64,000 nt of DNA from Tremella fuciformis (taxonomy: Eukaryota; Basidiomycota; Tremellomycetes; Tremellales; Tremellaceae). Numbering within the stretch: the stretch's first letter is position 1; each line of letters begins with the position of its first letter. Positions 42,091 through 53,868 of this stretch are shown here, one piece after another. The notes beneath the pieces were generated by a model. It saw nothing but the letters and a program-made list of their open reading frames with translations. It made no database searches and was not told the DNA's origin. The position numbers and the translations under genes were made by a program. The stretch spans positions 1,984,001 through 2,048,000 of the forward strand of contig CP136493.1 in NCBI GenBank assembly GCA_032768795.1, read 5' to 3'.

Positions 42091-44040
42091 ATGTCGCTCG
42101 CACCTTCCGACCAGCAGGTGTGGAAGAAGGTCCGAGCGGCCAAGAACATGGCGAGTACACCACAACTGAGACGGGGACCGGTGGAGCTGATGCGCAGACG
42201 ATGACGAAGACCCAGCTGGAAGCTAGCATTCCTGGGATGCAGCCGAAAGTCTTGACGAGCTGCGTCCAGATGCTGATCAAGCTGCAGTTGCTCAGCATGG
42301 AGAAGGGGCATGATGGATCGGTCGTATTTCGTGCGAGAGAGCCGGATGATGCGAGAAAGTGAGTCATCGTTCTGCCTACTTCGGCTCTCGACGATGCAAG
42401 AGGCCCTAAATGTTCTAGGCTGACGGGCAGGAAGCAAACCTTGACCGAGCCGCAAAAGGTGATCTTGGGAGTCGTCCGTACAGCAGGCAACCGAGGTGAG
42501 CAGCTGATTTTCTGTTCTGATAGTAGCTGAGACCCAGGCATCAGCATCAAAGGTATACATATCCAGATCGGCAAGGAGACAATGCCTCTGGTCAATCTTC
42601 GGAAGACCCTCGAGCAGCTAGAGAAGGAAGGCCACCTCAAAACCTTCAGGGGCATCAATGTTAGTCAGACCACCGTGACCATCATCAATAGCTGATGTTT
42701 TCGCAGGCACCGACACTTGCTCTATACATTCTGCCACATCTCAAGCCGCCAGAGGAGATTGCGGGAGGCATCTGGTTCGACAATACGAAAGACTATGACA
42801 AGGAGCTGGTCGATGCGATCTGCCGGTTTCTGTATAGTATCGTATATAGCAAGGTACATACAGGTACCCTGGTCTTTAATTGTCTCCTGCTCACGTGCAG
42901 ACATATCCCAATCGAGCCAACCGCACCGACGAGCAAAAGCGCCTCATCTCAAATCCCATCAACCCAACAGCTAAGATCAGCAACCTCCCAACACCACATG
43001 TCTTGCTCAAAGAAGTTACCGACAAGCAAATCACCAGTGCCGTTCTCCAAGTTCGACATGTCATGGAGTGTATGCGTCGTTTAGAGCTCGATGGGGTGGT
43101 GGAGGCAGTCAAACCCCTTGGCGGAGTCGAGGTGCCGACCGACTACGAGGATGATGATGACGATGAGCCGGCAAATAAGCGAGCCAAGATGGATAGTGAA
43201 GATGAGGAGGACGAGCAAATAAAGGCTAAGAAGCGAGAGAAGGAAAAGCAGAAGCAAAAGATGAAGGCCAAGGAACTCAAAGCCAAGGAGAGGAAGCGGT
43301 ACCTCAAGGAGCTCAAAGAGAAAGAGAAAGAGAAGCGGAAGCGGAAGAAGGCCAAGGAAAAGGAGAGGGAGCGGGAGAAGAGGCGGAAAAACAAGAAGAA
43401 GCAGAGAAGCCGGGACGCGACCGAGGATATGGACGATGGCGGTTTCGACTCGGAGGAGCTGGTCGAGATTTCCGACGCTGAGAAGGACCGAAGTCGCAAG
43501 TCCAAGTCGAAAAAGTCTTCAAAGTCGAAAAAGCGTCATCGAGACGACACGGATTCTGATGACGACTCGGATGACTCGGACGATGACTCTGATTCCGACA
43601 CAGCTTCGTCTGATACAGAATCCATATCCTCGATTGACACGGACGACCTAGATGCCTATACGCACAGATTAGAGAATCGCCACAAAACATTACAGGACAC
43701 GCCAAACGCTCACGCCTTCCTGGCGGCTGGGACATTGCGGGACCTGTCCGACACGGCGGTGGTGTATCGAGCTACCAGCCGGCTCAAGGTACCACTCGGC
43801 CAGATGCAGGTACCATGTGGCGGCTGTCCGCAGTTTGCGTTCTGCGAAGACGACGGACCGGTCAACGCCAAGGGGTGCGAGTACTACGACGGGTGGCTAG
43901 TTGACCGGATGGGCGGCTGGGAGGCGGGTTACCTGCGGCACCTGGCGCTGGTCAATGGAGTAGCGGAGGACGAGGTGGAGGTGGATCCGGAGGAAGCGCT
44001 GGAGAGGATGGCAGACAGCGATACGAAGGTGGACGAGTAG
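42091..44040 (+). CDS. RPC34: RNA polymerase III subunit RPC34/RPC6 with charged insertion
   Basis: Model: join 42091-42117, 42171-42358, 42419-42495, 42538-42659, 42707-42853 and 42901-44040 (566 aa; family members are usually about 320). The tandem winged-helix region includes KTQLEASIPGMQ, KVILGVVRTAGNRGI and PPEEIAGGIWFD. The C-terminus has the cysteine-rich iron-sulfur type motif PCGGCPQFAFC followed by NAKGCEYYDGWL. RPC34 helps Pol III open and start on tRNA and 5S genes. Residues about 268-437 (43143-43650) are an insertion of Lys/Glu-rich coil followed by Ser/Asp repeats, absent from typical members and all inside one open exon. The first exon (9 codons) and its GTGTGG donor are the least certain part. 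Confidence 0.9.
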
Positions 44041-44301
44041 GGGTCGGGGGATAGTCGTCGCTGTGTACAATAGACGTTGATGAGCATGTTACGACCTGAT
44101 GAATACTGTAGCAGTGGTCTCCCACGGTGGTCCAAGCGAGGGGATTGGTGACGTCAGTCCATCCATCCATTGTCCGAGTGTTGCCGCGTAAACGGTCATC
44201 CGAAATCGACACGTCTGATTCGTCCTCGACTCTATCACGACCGACATTTGACACCTGACACTTGTCAATACATACCGAGGACTCGAGAGACAACGATCAG
44301 C

Positions 44302-45165
44302 ATGGCGGGACTGTTCGAGAGCGCCCTGGCGCCATTCACGATGAAGGGGTTCTACCTGTTGACATGGGGCACGGCACTCGGCACGAACGTGTGGCAGACG
44401 CTGGTGAGTCCGGCGCCGCTACCCCCACTCGCTCTCGACTCTGCAGCAAGGGGGAAGAAGGGGATATGACTGTTAAGGTTGCTGTGGGAGGGCTGACCGC
44501 AGGCCGGCTTCCGGACGTACAAATCCCTCCCCCGTCAAACATTCGGCACGCTCCAGTCCAAGCTCACCCCACTATACTTCAGCACCTCGTCCCTGCTCAC
44601 CTCGACGCTGCTGCTTACGCACCTGTGGTTCCACCCTGGGCTGATCTCGTCGCCGCGCGTGCCGCCGCACTGGGCGACCTCGGAGGAGGGGCAGCAGGGG
44701 CTGATGATCCTTGCGGCGCTGGTGCCGCAGCTGGCGAACCTGGTGTACTTGGGCCCGAAGACGACCGAGGTCATGCTTGAGCGACATCGCCTGGAGCGTT
44801 TGGAGGGCAAGGAGTACGATGAGCCCGCTGTGAGTGTTGGTGCCGAGCGTAGCGAGGGTCCTATACGTCGCCCCTTCGCCCTTTACCTCCAAGGAACCGG
44901 CCTCCTCTTTCACCCCCTTCCTTTGCCATTTCCACATCTTCTCTTCTCTTCTATCCCCTTCCCTTGTCTTCTCTTTTCTTCTATTTTCCTATTTACTTGA
45001 CTCGTCCCCTGCTCGTGTTTCGTCTTGTGACTCCACTGACCCCAGCCCTCCGAGGCCATGTCCAAGCTCAACAAAAAGTTCGCCACCCTCCACGGCCTCA
45101 CCTCGGCCTTCGACCTCGTCTCGGCTCTCGCACTCGCCGGTCTCGGTCTCTGGTACAGCATGTAA
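44302..45165 (+). CDS. TMEM205-like membrane protein
   Basis: Model: join 44302-44403, 44503-44829 and 45046-45165 (182 aa). It has four hydrophobic segments: YLLTWGTALGTNVWQTL with the start of exon 2, the LLTSTLLLTHLWF region, LMILAALVPQLANLVYLGP, and a C-terminal SALALAGLGLWYSM. A charged helix MLERHRLERLEG is followed by MSKLNKKFATLHG before the last segment. This layout matches the small TMEM205-like (DUF4149) family of eukaryotes, whose role is not well defined. The second intron, 216 nt and pyrimidine-rich, is long for this genome. Confidence 0.82.
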
Positions 45166-45300
45166 AGTCGTGCCCACTTGGACTTATAGATCAGACTGCC
45201 TGTATTGGTGCTGATGTATGAATGCATCCGAATCAAGACTACATTGTATGCTCCGACAATTGGTTTCTCCGACAACCTCACTTCTCACGGCTTCTCCCGC

Positions 45301-47245
45301 TCACGCCAGCGGCTCGTTCTTGAGCCACTTGGCAAACATGGTCAATGCGCCAACGGGATCGTCGTGGGGTACCTTGATATCAGCAAGGCCCAGACAACAA
45401 ATACACTGAACTCACCATGTGGCCGGCATTGTGGAAGCTGACGAATGCGACATTGCCACTGTCTTTGCCATCGCCAGACGCTTTAGTCCAACCCACAGTC
45501 TTGCCCTTCTTATCGACAAAGTCGTGCGCCTTGGCTTTGTTGTACTCCTTCTGGTACGAAGTGGGCAGGTTCGCAAGGACCGACTCGCAGCCGATCGAGT
45601 TGACCAGCATGTCGGCCTCGCCAGCGTACAGCAAGACTCGGATGCCAGCCTCGACCAGCTCCGGTAGGAGCGCGGCAGAGTTGTGCATGCCATCGCCAGC
45701 AAGCAAGCTGCTCGTCAGCTTGCATTCTCACTGTAGTCTCATAACAAGACGTACAAGTTCTGGTTGATCTGCATGTTGCAGCTCTGGAATTGCACGTTGT
45801 CCGGTGCGCCGAGCTGCTTCTTGTTGGCAGGGTTGTTCATGTACGTCTCCATCCAGCCCATTTCCTTGTAGCACAGCGGGCCGTCCTTCTCGGGCGACTT
45901 GTCGCAGGTGCGGCGGACATCGTACATGTTCAAACCGAGTTCTTGCAGATCGCCAAAGACCCCAGAGTAGCAGTAGATGCCGGCGGGAACACAAGCGAAG
46001 CGCGAGCCAGTCCTGCTCATCAGCCACTTCCCTCATTGTACCCGCGAAGCCTCACTTGTAGCAAGCAGAGATGAGGTTCTGGCATCGCTGGATTTTGGGC
46101 GGCAGGGCAGCGCATTCCGGTGAGTCGGGCTCGTACACAGCATAGCTCGAGTTGCAGGCCCACTCCGCCACCGTCCCAAACTGGTGATAGGGGTCGGTGA
46201 CACCATCACTGCTGCTCAGCTATGCCTTCGCAGTTCTTGGTAGCTAACGACTTACCCAATCAGAACCGACTTGAAATTGAGAACCGGGAGATCAGGCTTA
46301 GAGGCGAGCTGCAGGGCAGAGTTGTGCTTGAAGATCGTGCTGGCAATGTTGGGGATATATGTACCAGCATATGACTCTCCCGCTACGTGGAAGTCCTGTT
46401 CCGAGTACTTGGTAAACTGCGAGATGAAGAGCATGAGGAAGGCGTAGACATCCTCGGCGGCCGCTGGCGAGTTGTTGACCTGGTCGCCTTCAGAATAGGA
46501 GAAGCCGACATTGACAGGTTCTGTCTCTCAGTACAAGGTGACCTTGCGGACGCTCCTACTCACGGTCAAGGTAGAGCACATTGGCAACCGAGTTCCAAGA
46601 GTGCTCATTCCACGTGACATTGGCACCTCCGTCAACAACGTTGCAGCCGCCGAGCTCAAAGAGGAGACCAGTGGTGGATGAACAGCCGGGACCTCCGTTG
46701 AGCCTGCAGTGAGCAATAGCCCCAAGACGCTCTCTGACCGACCATAGCACCAGCGGATCGTCCTTCGGCTTGTTCCGGCTCTCTTCGAACCAGAAGAACA
46801 GGTGCTTGGTATCGGAGATATCAAGGTAGCCCGAGAGCTGCTTTACCGTCGGGTCGCAGATCTCTGGCTCTACCACCCTTAAGCGATGCAGAGGGAAGGC
46901 TGGGTGAGTGAGGGAGAGGTCTACGCGGTCAGTCAACCCATCCTATCAATACCCAGCCGGATCGAAGCCGTCATGGGACCTTTCCGACTCACATTCGATG
47001 CCATTCTCGTGCACCTGCTCCGCCTTGAGCTTCTCGTTGACCCCCGACTCGATCTTCTCCCACTCGTGTTTGCTCTGCTGGATCGCACCGTGCAACCACG
47101 ACTGAGCCGAGTCGAACGCTTGCGCGGCCAGCTCGGCGGGAGAGCCAACAGCAGGAAGGCGGATATTAGCTCGGGGTACTTTGTTGGGCGCCGCGAGGGC
47201 AGTGACCGCCAGGCTGGCAGGCAGGAGAGCGGTGGACAGCCTCAT
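45301..47245 (-). CDS. Carboxypeptidase Y-type serine carboxypeptidase
   Basis: Model: complement of 45301-45372, 45416-45707, 45755-46012, 46056-46208, 46256-46520, 46564-46703, 46743-46920 and 46993-47245 (536 aa, usual for CPY precursors). A signal peptide ([18 protein letters not shown]) is followed by a propeptide of about 100 residues, then the S10 peptidase domain: [20 protein letters not shown], nucleophile Ser in GESYAG (about 46378), Asp in [13 protein letters not shown], and His in NAGHMVP at the last exon junction. It removes C-terminal residues from peptides, most likely in the vacuole. The start is the ATG that opens the signal peptide. Confidence 0.93.
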
Positions 47246-47598
47246 CGTGCCGTGTTGGGAGAAGAGATACGATGTCAATATGGTGAATGGTGGTCGTCTT
47301 GCCACTGACCGTCATTACGGGGAGATCCGCCGGAAAGACCGGATTAACCGGATCCGGAATCTCCTCAATGTGGCACTTGCGAATGTGGCACTTTCAGCTA
47401 ATTGGCACCGACAAAGAAAGGATTGAGCTGCTCCTTTTTTCAGCCTCAGCTTCGACTTGCAAGCATACTCTTTCAGAACCTTGTATTTAGCACTATACAC
47501 GGCAGACCAATCGTATTGAGCTTCAGAACCAAAGGCATTGCCCGCGAACCCTGGACTCACGGAATTGGTCACATACAACTTTATCATCAATCTTGAGC
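47246..47598. other. Divergent intergenic region
   Basis: 353 bp between the carboxypeptidase gene and the first member of the small-protein array. No distinct motif was recognised. Confidence 0.4.
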
Positions 47599-48264
47599 AT
47601 GTCCGCAACGTCGGCTTCCGTTACAGCGGAGGAGTCCAGCATCGCGCCTCCGGCAAATCATCTCTTGGTCATCAGCGATATGCCCAGGAGGAAGAATTGT
47701 GCCAAGCTCTACATGACGCACCATTTGCGGAAGTCCCAAAATTGGGACACCTTGTGGGAAGACAAGGCAACTAGCGCAAAGACAAAGAGCAGATCACAGG
47801 CTGCGGTTGTCCAGTTTTGGCAGGATATCGGAAGGAAGTCGGAAGCTGAGAGCGACATCAAGCCCTCGATGGGCGCCACACCGTCCATGACATCGTCCTT
47901 ACTAGTCTCAGGCGAGGGACCTGCAACAGAACCAGCGCCCGGGGTTTCCAAACCCATGAGACCGCAAGAAGGGCTCGTTAGACTGTACACCTACAAAGGG
48001 ACAGGAGGGCACTCTTTGTGGGTGAAATGGTGGGTTCAGGCGGATTTCACAACAGCATGCCTTGAGGCATACTCGGGGTCGGAGGCGATGGAAGAAACAC
48101 CTACCGGGAAGTATTTCGAGGATCTGGAACCGCTGAAGGGCTTGGTGGACGAGGCGCAGTGGCCAGAGGTGGAACGTCGAACGCGTATCTGGTTTTCGCA
48201 CAAAGTGTACGTCAGACCCGGTCGGACAGCTCCTGTGTTCAAACCCGCGCTGATGATCGTGTAG
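47599..48264 (+). CDS. Small unrecognised protein, array 2 member 1
   Basis: A single open exon of 221 aa from the first ATG in frame. It starts with a Ser/Thr/Ala-rich stretch (MSATSASVTAEESS), then a basic segment and a C-terminal half with LWVKWWVQADFTTACLE, the W-x-V-x-W type strand seen in other members, followed by acidic residues and WFSHKVYVRPG. No signal peptide, membrane segment or known domain. It is grouped with the array by layout and the strand motif, not by strong overall similarity. Confidence 0.5.
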   Translation: MSATSASVTAEESSIAPPANHLLVISDMPRRKNCAKLYMTHHLRKSQNWDTLWEDKATSAKTKSRSQAAVVQFWQDIGRKSEAESDIKPSMGATPSMTSSLLVSGEGPATEPAPGVSKPMRPQEGLVRLYTYKGTGGHSLWVKWWVQADFTTACLEAYSGSEAMEETPTGKYFEDLEPLKGLVDEAQWPEVERRTRIWFSHKVYVRPGRTAPVFKPALMIV

Positions 48265-49162
48265 GCAAGATACCGGTTTCGAAGGCCTGAAGTCAAATGC
48301 CTCGGTGCGATCTTGGGATCGATACCCCTAGTAGGCCTCGATGAAAGGTAAGAACAGGACCGCGCCTCTCTTGGCGCTTGCTGCTTGTTTGCCTCTCTCC
48401 GCCCTGTTTGGTGTCCCGCGTACCATGGCCCACGAGACTCGATTCTTAGCGACAGACCGAAGAGAACCATTCACTTGGATTCTATGCAGAATTTTTCACT
48501 CGCATGCATTGGTAACCCATGAATCGGGATGGCGTGGACCCTTCTTTGTGCTCAAGGCCTGTGTCTTTTGGATCGATCTCAGTACAATCGGGGACTTGGG
48601 ACGCTCGGCGGCGGAGACTAACCGAACGAGAAGACCAGCCTCCTTACGTACGGCGAGGTCTCGCCATAGCGTTTTGCTGTCTCTTCCCCCGGTCGGAATG
48701 AGCAGTCCTTCACGTTTCTCGCACCGAATTAGGAGAAAGCCGCATCGCCTCCTGGCATCCTTAGACTCCCCAAAAGCCCAACCAGTGAATGCGAGCACTC
48801 AAGCTTCCTTCGTGATCTGCCGATGGCCTCTGTCATCTGAGGACACAATACGTCCAATAACGAGGGTGCTCTGCTCCGCTCTTTCGGAAGCCTTGGGATA
48901 TCGGTCGGCGGTCTCTCCGAAAGCCTCGAGATCCCTCCATCATTCCGATCACGGCTGGATCCGTGCGTAGCCCTCTGTTTTGTGCTATGCGTCATCACAG
49001 CGACGTTCCTTTGTAACTCCGTTTATCGCGCAGCCTGGATAGCGACTATCGTACGAAGGCCTACTCTGCAGTAACAGCCAACCCGCTCATATCTGGGTCA
49101 TACTTGTGTGCCGCTTTGCAACGGATCCTACTGTATCTGACAAGCATTGACTGGCTGGTCTG
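48265..49162. other. Intergenic region, nothing supported
   Basis: 898 bp. A 209-codon open frame from 48341 starts with a hydrophobic, signal-like stretch, but the remainder looks random and I do not call it. Confidence 0.4.
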
Positions 49163-49819
49163 ATGACACGTGTCCGGGAAACCCAGCTGCTGCATTCGCA
49201 ATCCAGCACCAATGTCATACCGGCATTTCAGGTCAGCGTATCCATCCCAACACAGCTGGGGAGAACATCAATCACTACGCGCACTCGCTGGCTATCGTGC
49301 CTTGACGCTGAGCGATTGTGGACCGCTCTCAATTCGGCGCCCGACTGGATTGGGGGTGTCCAAGGTGAAATGCACTGGTATCGAAACGCGTCGATCTCAA
49401 AACAGCTGACATTCACGAAGGACCCCAAGTACGTGAGCGCGACGGAAGAGCCTGACAGGGGACCTAGACTGGAATTCACCCAATGCCGGCTGCATCGGTC
49501 AAGCCGCGGCGGTCAGTGGGATTCTTTCAAGGAAAATGCGTGTATGGTCGTTACGTGGCAAGTAGAGAGAAACGGTAGGCAGGCCCAGTGGAGCCTCATC
49601 CGTGGAAGGAGATCCGGCGGACACCAGACACTCTCGGTCGATGCGGACGCGGCGGTCAGTAGAGCCGTCAGTGATTGGGGAACAGCAGCCAGGGGTGTAC
49701 TCTCTACGACTGCAGCTTTAGAGCATGACGGCTGGCAAATTGTCAGAGAGGAGCACGGAACCAGCGAGCTAGATGTCTGGGGTTACATCATCGCAGGCGC
49801 CCCTTCGACCCACAGGTAG
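49163..49819 (+). CDS. Small unrecognised protein, array 2 member 2
   Basis: A single open exon of 218 aa. The central part has ENACMVVTWQVERNGRQAQW, resembling the W-centred strand of neighbouring members, preceded by a segment rich in Lys/Thr (SKQLTFTKDPKY). The C-terminus ends DVWGYIIAGAP. No recognised domain. The real start could be further upstream if a short first exon exists. Confidence 0.45.
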   Translation: MTRVRETQLLHSQSSTNVIPAFQVSVSIPTQLGRTSITTRTRWLSCLDAERLWTALNSAPDWIGGVQGEMHWYRNASISKQLTFTKDPKYVSATEEPDRGPRLEFTQCRLHRSSRGGQWDSFKENACMVVTWQVERNGRQAQWSLIRGRRSGGHQTLSVDADAAVSRAVSDWGTAARGVLSTTAALEHDGWQIVREEHGTSELDVWGYIIAGAPSTHR

Positions 49820-50449
49820 TTTGGATAAAGAAACTTAGTATGATAGAGGGTGTGTGCAGGGTGTGTATCTGTTTTGTCAATGATACTATTGATTTGATTC
49901 TTCTCTCTGTCCCAGGCGCTCGCCGCAGCATTTCCGCCGGAGGCATACCCGCCCTCAGGGAGAGCCCGGCCCTTCAGCGTTTGGGTTTTTGGAGCTTCCC
50001 TTTCGACCGTCCCAGTCGCATTCTCTTGCATATGACTGTCCCCGTCATGCCCAACTGAATTTCAGAGACCGCGGTCTGGAAGCGTCCACATCTTGTAAGC
50101 CGAGCGCATCTCTAACAGTCTGGCCAGTGCTCTTCATCAGGCTACACCACAGAGTCAAATCTCGAAGCGATGTCAAATGTCGAATTGCCCCTCAACAAAG
50201 GGTAGGATCGTCTGGGCTCAAATGAAATATGATTTCGTGGCCTTTGCTAAACAAGAATTGCAAAGCCTCAAAGAAATTGGCAATCCATCCTTTCATCTAC
50301 ACTTGAACGTTCCGTGTTTCTGTTGGAAAACTTTCAGCGCGCATATACATGCTCTACTATATATAGGTTCCCGTTCTTGCCACCGGTGGTTACATCGATC
50401 TACACTTTAAACCAAATCAGCCTGGTATTAATCGTTACTGATACTTAGA
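49820..50449. other. Intergenic region
   Basis: 630 bp without supported genes. A TATA-like ACTATATATAG lies near 50356-50366, about 85 bp before the next ATG. Confidence 0.4.
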
Positions 50450-51025
50450 ATGAGTGCTAGCAACACCGTTGACAGTACGACCTCAGGATGGGGTAATGCA
50501 AGCGGTGTGAAGTTGTCCGATACGGCAGCTAACGAGACTCAAGGCGCAATGTCTGAAGAGCTTAAGCACGCCTTTGATATTGTCGAGAGACTATACAATC
50601 TCGGGGCTCCTCATGTCGATGCGGGAACCCTTACCACAGTCACCATCTGGCGCGGTCTAATCAACGGTCAACGTGACTATCGCCTGCTAGAGCCAGCGCC
50701 CAAGTATGAAGGCCGACGCTTGACCTACTCTTACGCCAGAACGAACGATGTCTTTATGTCATTCGAGTTTGACAAGTATGATCAATATATTCTCAATGCT
50801 TGGATCAGCCCCAGTGAATATTCAGACACGCGATATTGGGACATCCTATTCCGGACCGATGCCCACACCTGCAAATTCAGAACCAAGTGTTTCCGTGAGG
50901 ATGCAAAAGAGGTATGGGAAGAAGATGGGTCCACAGGAACCCCTGTTGCCACATACACATCCCCAACAGGCATTAAATCCACAGTTCGGCCCCTATTCTT
51001 TACTCTTGGCTCCAGGGCGACCTGA
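50450..51025 (+). CDS. Small unrecognised protein, array 2 member 3 (family reference copy)
   Basis: A single exon of 191 aa. After a Ser/Thr-rich start comes the helix LKHAFDIVERLYNLG, then TTVTIWRGL, strands RLTYSYARTNDVFMSFEF, the motif RYWDILFRTDA, the acidic turn DAKEVWEED, and TVRPLFFTL at the end. The helix, the W-x-I-x-[WF] strand, the W-x-E-E turn and the end recur in the frameshifted copy at 59134-59723, and in part in the gene at 57814-58248. It looks like a soluble, mainly beta protein. A TATA-like run lies about 85 bp upstream. Function unknown. Confidence 0.62.
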   Translation: MSASNTVDSTTSGWGNASGVKLSDTAANETQGAMSEELKHAFDIVERLYNLGAPHVDAGTLTTVTIWRGLINGQRDYRLLEPAPKYEGRRLTYSYARTNDVFMSFEFDKYDQYILNAWISPSEYSDTRYWDILFRTDAHTCKFRTKCFREDAKEVWEEDGSTGTPVATYTSPTGIKSTVRPLFFTLGSRAT

Positions 51026-51244
51026 GTTTGTGTAAAGCAGCCCGCGGCAAGTCCAGCTCTTGGATGGTCACGTGACGATCGAGTGACTTGAGGGCTCTGT
51101 GCGAGGACAAGACGTCTCTCTACCGTCTTCTTCTCGACGCCCGCCCGCCCTTCCCGTCAACGGACTCACGATCGCACCCGCCCGCCCTCTCGTGCGACAG
51201 TGGATCCCGACGGGAAAGAGGAAGGGAGAGACGGAGAAGGAAAG

Positions 51245-51247
<3 letters not shown>

Positions 51248-51337
<90 letters not shown>

Positions 51338-51350
51338 GGGGGGGGGGGGG
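51248..51350 (+). repeat. Long (AG)n microsatellite joined to a 24-base G tract
   Basis: About 39 uninterrupted AG units (51248-51326) run directly into 24 consecutive G (51327-51350). It lies between genes, 220 bp after array 2 member 3. Frames across it give only Arg/Glu or Ser/Leu repeats. Confidence 0.97.
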
Positions 51351-53085
51351 AGAGGAGCACAGGGGACGAGAAGGAACGTCGTGGAGGAATCTCTGGACAT
51401 TTTACTACTGCCCGCCAGCCCGAGAGGCGAACCGACATGCATCTTTTGGCCCAACACAGGATCACTGATGAGGACGAGGAGAAGGGCACTGCAAAACCCA
51501 GGCGTTGTTGATCGTTTCCTCACGGCGACATCGTACACTACATACATACTTTGCACTCTCCTCCATCTCTTTATCTTGTGTTTCTGTGCCTAATCTACCA
51601 TTTCACCTCCTCCGATTCTTGTGGGCTCTTTTTTGCCGCAAAGCAATATTTTGTTGACTTCTGAGCCCGGAGCAGGTACACGAGTTTGAGCCATCTAGGC
51701 AGCAGACTATTGTTACCCGCAACACATATGACCTGGGGAATTCCGACTGGCGGTGATGGTCCTTGAAACCCGGGCTCGTGGGTTCCTCTCCACTCCTAAA
51801 TCGTTGTTTCTGATGTTCATGACTTATTTTTCCACGAAATTGGGTCAGCTCTTGCACCCTTGTGACCCCAGACCGGTGATACGGCAAGTGTCGAGAGCCT
51901 TGCGAAGGCTAGCTGCGCCCCGTTCAGAGGGCGAAAACAGATGCCTCTTGCAGGACGTACGCCAACCTGACGCGATCTGAAGCACCACAGGATGCTAGTG
52001 CGTCCTTGGTCTCCCATGTTGCGCTCTGATCTGTCAGAGGGACACTGAATGTCGCCTCTTTGCGCGATTTCTCGTCTCTTTCTCCTCTAAGCCAGGCGGA
52101 TGAACCAAACTAGCAGGCTAATGGATTCAAACAGTGCCCCAAACCCCCAAACCCACTGCGTGCTCCAGCCATCAACCTATCGCCCATTTTCGAGCTCGAG
52201 TCTCCCTCGGTCGACGTCTCGGCGTGATTGAGAGCGTGATGCAACCAAGCCATCATAGGAAGGTTAAGTCCGTCTCTCGACCTTCACTGTCACGCCTACG
52301 GACTGTCGCCGCCGCGCAGTTGCCTCCCATACCTTCTCGCCTCCCACACACCCTTGGCGCATGAGTGAGACAGGTGGGAGCTTGAAGGGAGAGGGTGATT
52401 CGCGCAAGGATGATTTCAAGTACCAACGACATCTTGTTCCCTGCGCGCCCGGCAGGCCCAGACGTCTTTATGCACAAACTCAGTCCACAAGGACAACGAC
52501 GGAGACGAACCAGGTCACAGGCCACAAGCACCGCCTCATCCCCACAAACGTCAAATGGACTATCACGCGAAGAGGTGATACTCGTACAGCACCGATGGCA
52601 TACAGCATGTTACGGACGTGAGCTAGTGTACTGCGTAGAAGCGGATTTCGTCTCAACGAAACAGCGCCGCCCCCAACTCTCACTCTCAATCTCGCCTTTT
52701 GACCGGCCCCCTCATGCTCAAAGGAGAGAGGTCTTCTCACTCGTTAGTTCGAGACTCTGAAGCCTTCGCGTATTGGAAGGAGGCCGCGGCGGTGCCCGTT
52801 CATCATGGTTTCAGATCATAGACCGTGCGCTGTCCTTCGGATCCCCACTGACCCGCCGATTCTCAGCTGTCCAGTGTTTGTAAATGATGACATCTGCTTG
52901 ACAATCTCCGCTTGACCATACAGTATATGGAGACGAGACTTCCTACGCAGACTTCAACTTTGTCCATAGACCTCTGAAAACCTCGCAAGTGGTCTCAATC
53001 GCCCCTAGCACTTCTTGTGCCCGCTGAGCCATCGGTCGCACACGTACCTCTTCACTATTACCCTGTCAACCACTCGCACGAAAGC
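51351..53085. other. Long intergenic region with one doubtful small frame
   Basis: About 1.7 kb. An 86-codon frame at 52361-52621 begins MSETGGS and contains VKWTITRRG, faintly like the array 2 strand motif; it could be a decayed member. No RNA gene was found; a tRNA-like fold near 51750-51800 fails. Confidence 0.4.
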
Positions 53086-53868
53086 ATGGTCGACCAGTCT
53101 AACACCATCGTAAGCGTCGATACGGAGGTCGATTTGGTCTCCTGGACCGAATTTACTGAGTCTCCGACAAGCTACTCCCCCGTAGACGAGCTGGGGCCTG
53201 AGGCCAGTCGGCTGCCTCCAGGTCTCTTGGCCGTGTGGGAGTTCGTGAACTTAACGCATGATGCTGCTCATACCAAGACTGGCCATGTACAACAATCAAC
53301 TCCCAGCAGCCATATACCGTTCAACTGCTTCGTGGAAGGTCTTCAAGAGCTCAAGGCTAATGGTCAATGCACTTCGGAGATGAAGCGGACCAGAGTTACC
53401 GCACACCCCAAGCACCGGGCCAGCTCCTTCAAGCAGATATTCAGATCGACGCACAAGGGCGTCGTGGTTGAGGTGACCTCATCTGCTGGCAAGGGTAATG
53501 CGGAGGTAATGTTGCACAACTTTGAGAACACATGGCACGCACGGTGGCGTTACGCTCTGGCGGAAGAGACTTTCGAATTCCGCTCACCGCCCCAGTCTGA
53601 AAGCCCGACTTGGGAAGAGAGGAGGATAGGATCCTGCATCTCCGTGTTTGTGAATGCTACGGAGTGGTCCGGCGCCACCGAAAACGATGCGCTGATCATC
53701 TCCAGCGCCAAACCACATCAAGAACATGTAGGGGAGGAGAGCCAGGAGCGGAAGAGTGTGGAGCAGGATAGCCTGGAGCAGGTGTTGTGCCAGCGAGAGG
53801 ATTGGGTGAAGGACATTTGGCGACGAGCATCGCAAGCCTCCTGGTCGTCTGACTGGTCCCAACTCTAA
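53086..53868 (+). CDS. Small unrecognised protein, array 2 member 4
   Basis: A single exon of 260 aa from the first ATG. The N-terminal half is acidic and Ser/Thr-rich with a helix (LPPGLLAVWEFVNLTHDA). The C-terminal half has VVVEVTSSAGKGNAEVMLHNF, then TWHARWRYALAEETFEFRS and PTWEERR, matching the W-x-x-x-W strand and W-E-E turn of the array family. A helical tail rich in Glu/Gln follows (EESQERKSVEQD). No known domain, signal peptide or membrane segment. Confidence 0.58.
   Translation: MVDQSNTIVSVDTEVDLVSWTEFTESPTSYSPVDELGPEASRLPPGLLAVWEFVNLTHDAAHTKTGHVQQSTPSSHIPFNCFVEGLQELKANGQCTSEMKRTRVTAHPKHRASSFKQIFRSTHKGVVVEVTSSAGKGNAEVMLHNFENTWHARWRYALAEETFEFRSPPQSESPTWEERRIGSCISVFVNATEWSGATENDALIISSAKPHQEHVGEESQERKSVEQDSLEQVLCQREDWVKDIWRRASQASWSSDWSQL

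Noticed and set aside
48341..48970. 209-codon frame starting with a hydrophobic, signal-like stretch
   Set aside because: Only the first 25 residues look protein-like, a splice-donor-like GTAAG follows the second codon, and no similarity or splice partner supports it.
51735..51815. tRNA-like segment with a GTGGGTTC T-arm look
   Set aside because: The T loop lacks the invariant purine pattern, and acceptor, D and anticodon stems do not pair.
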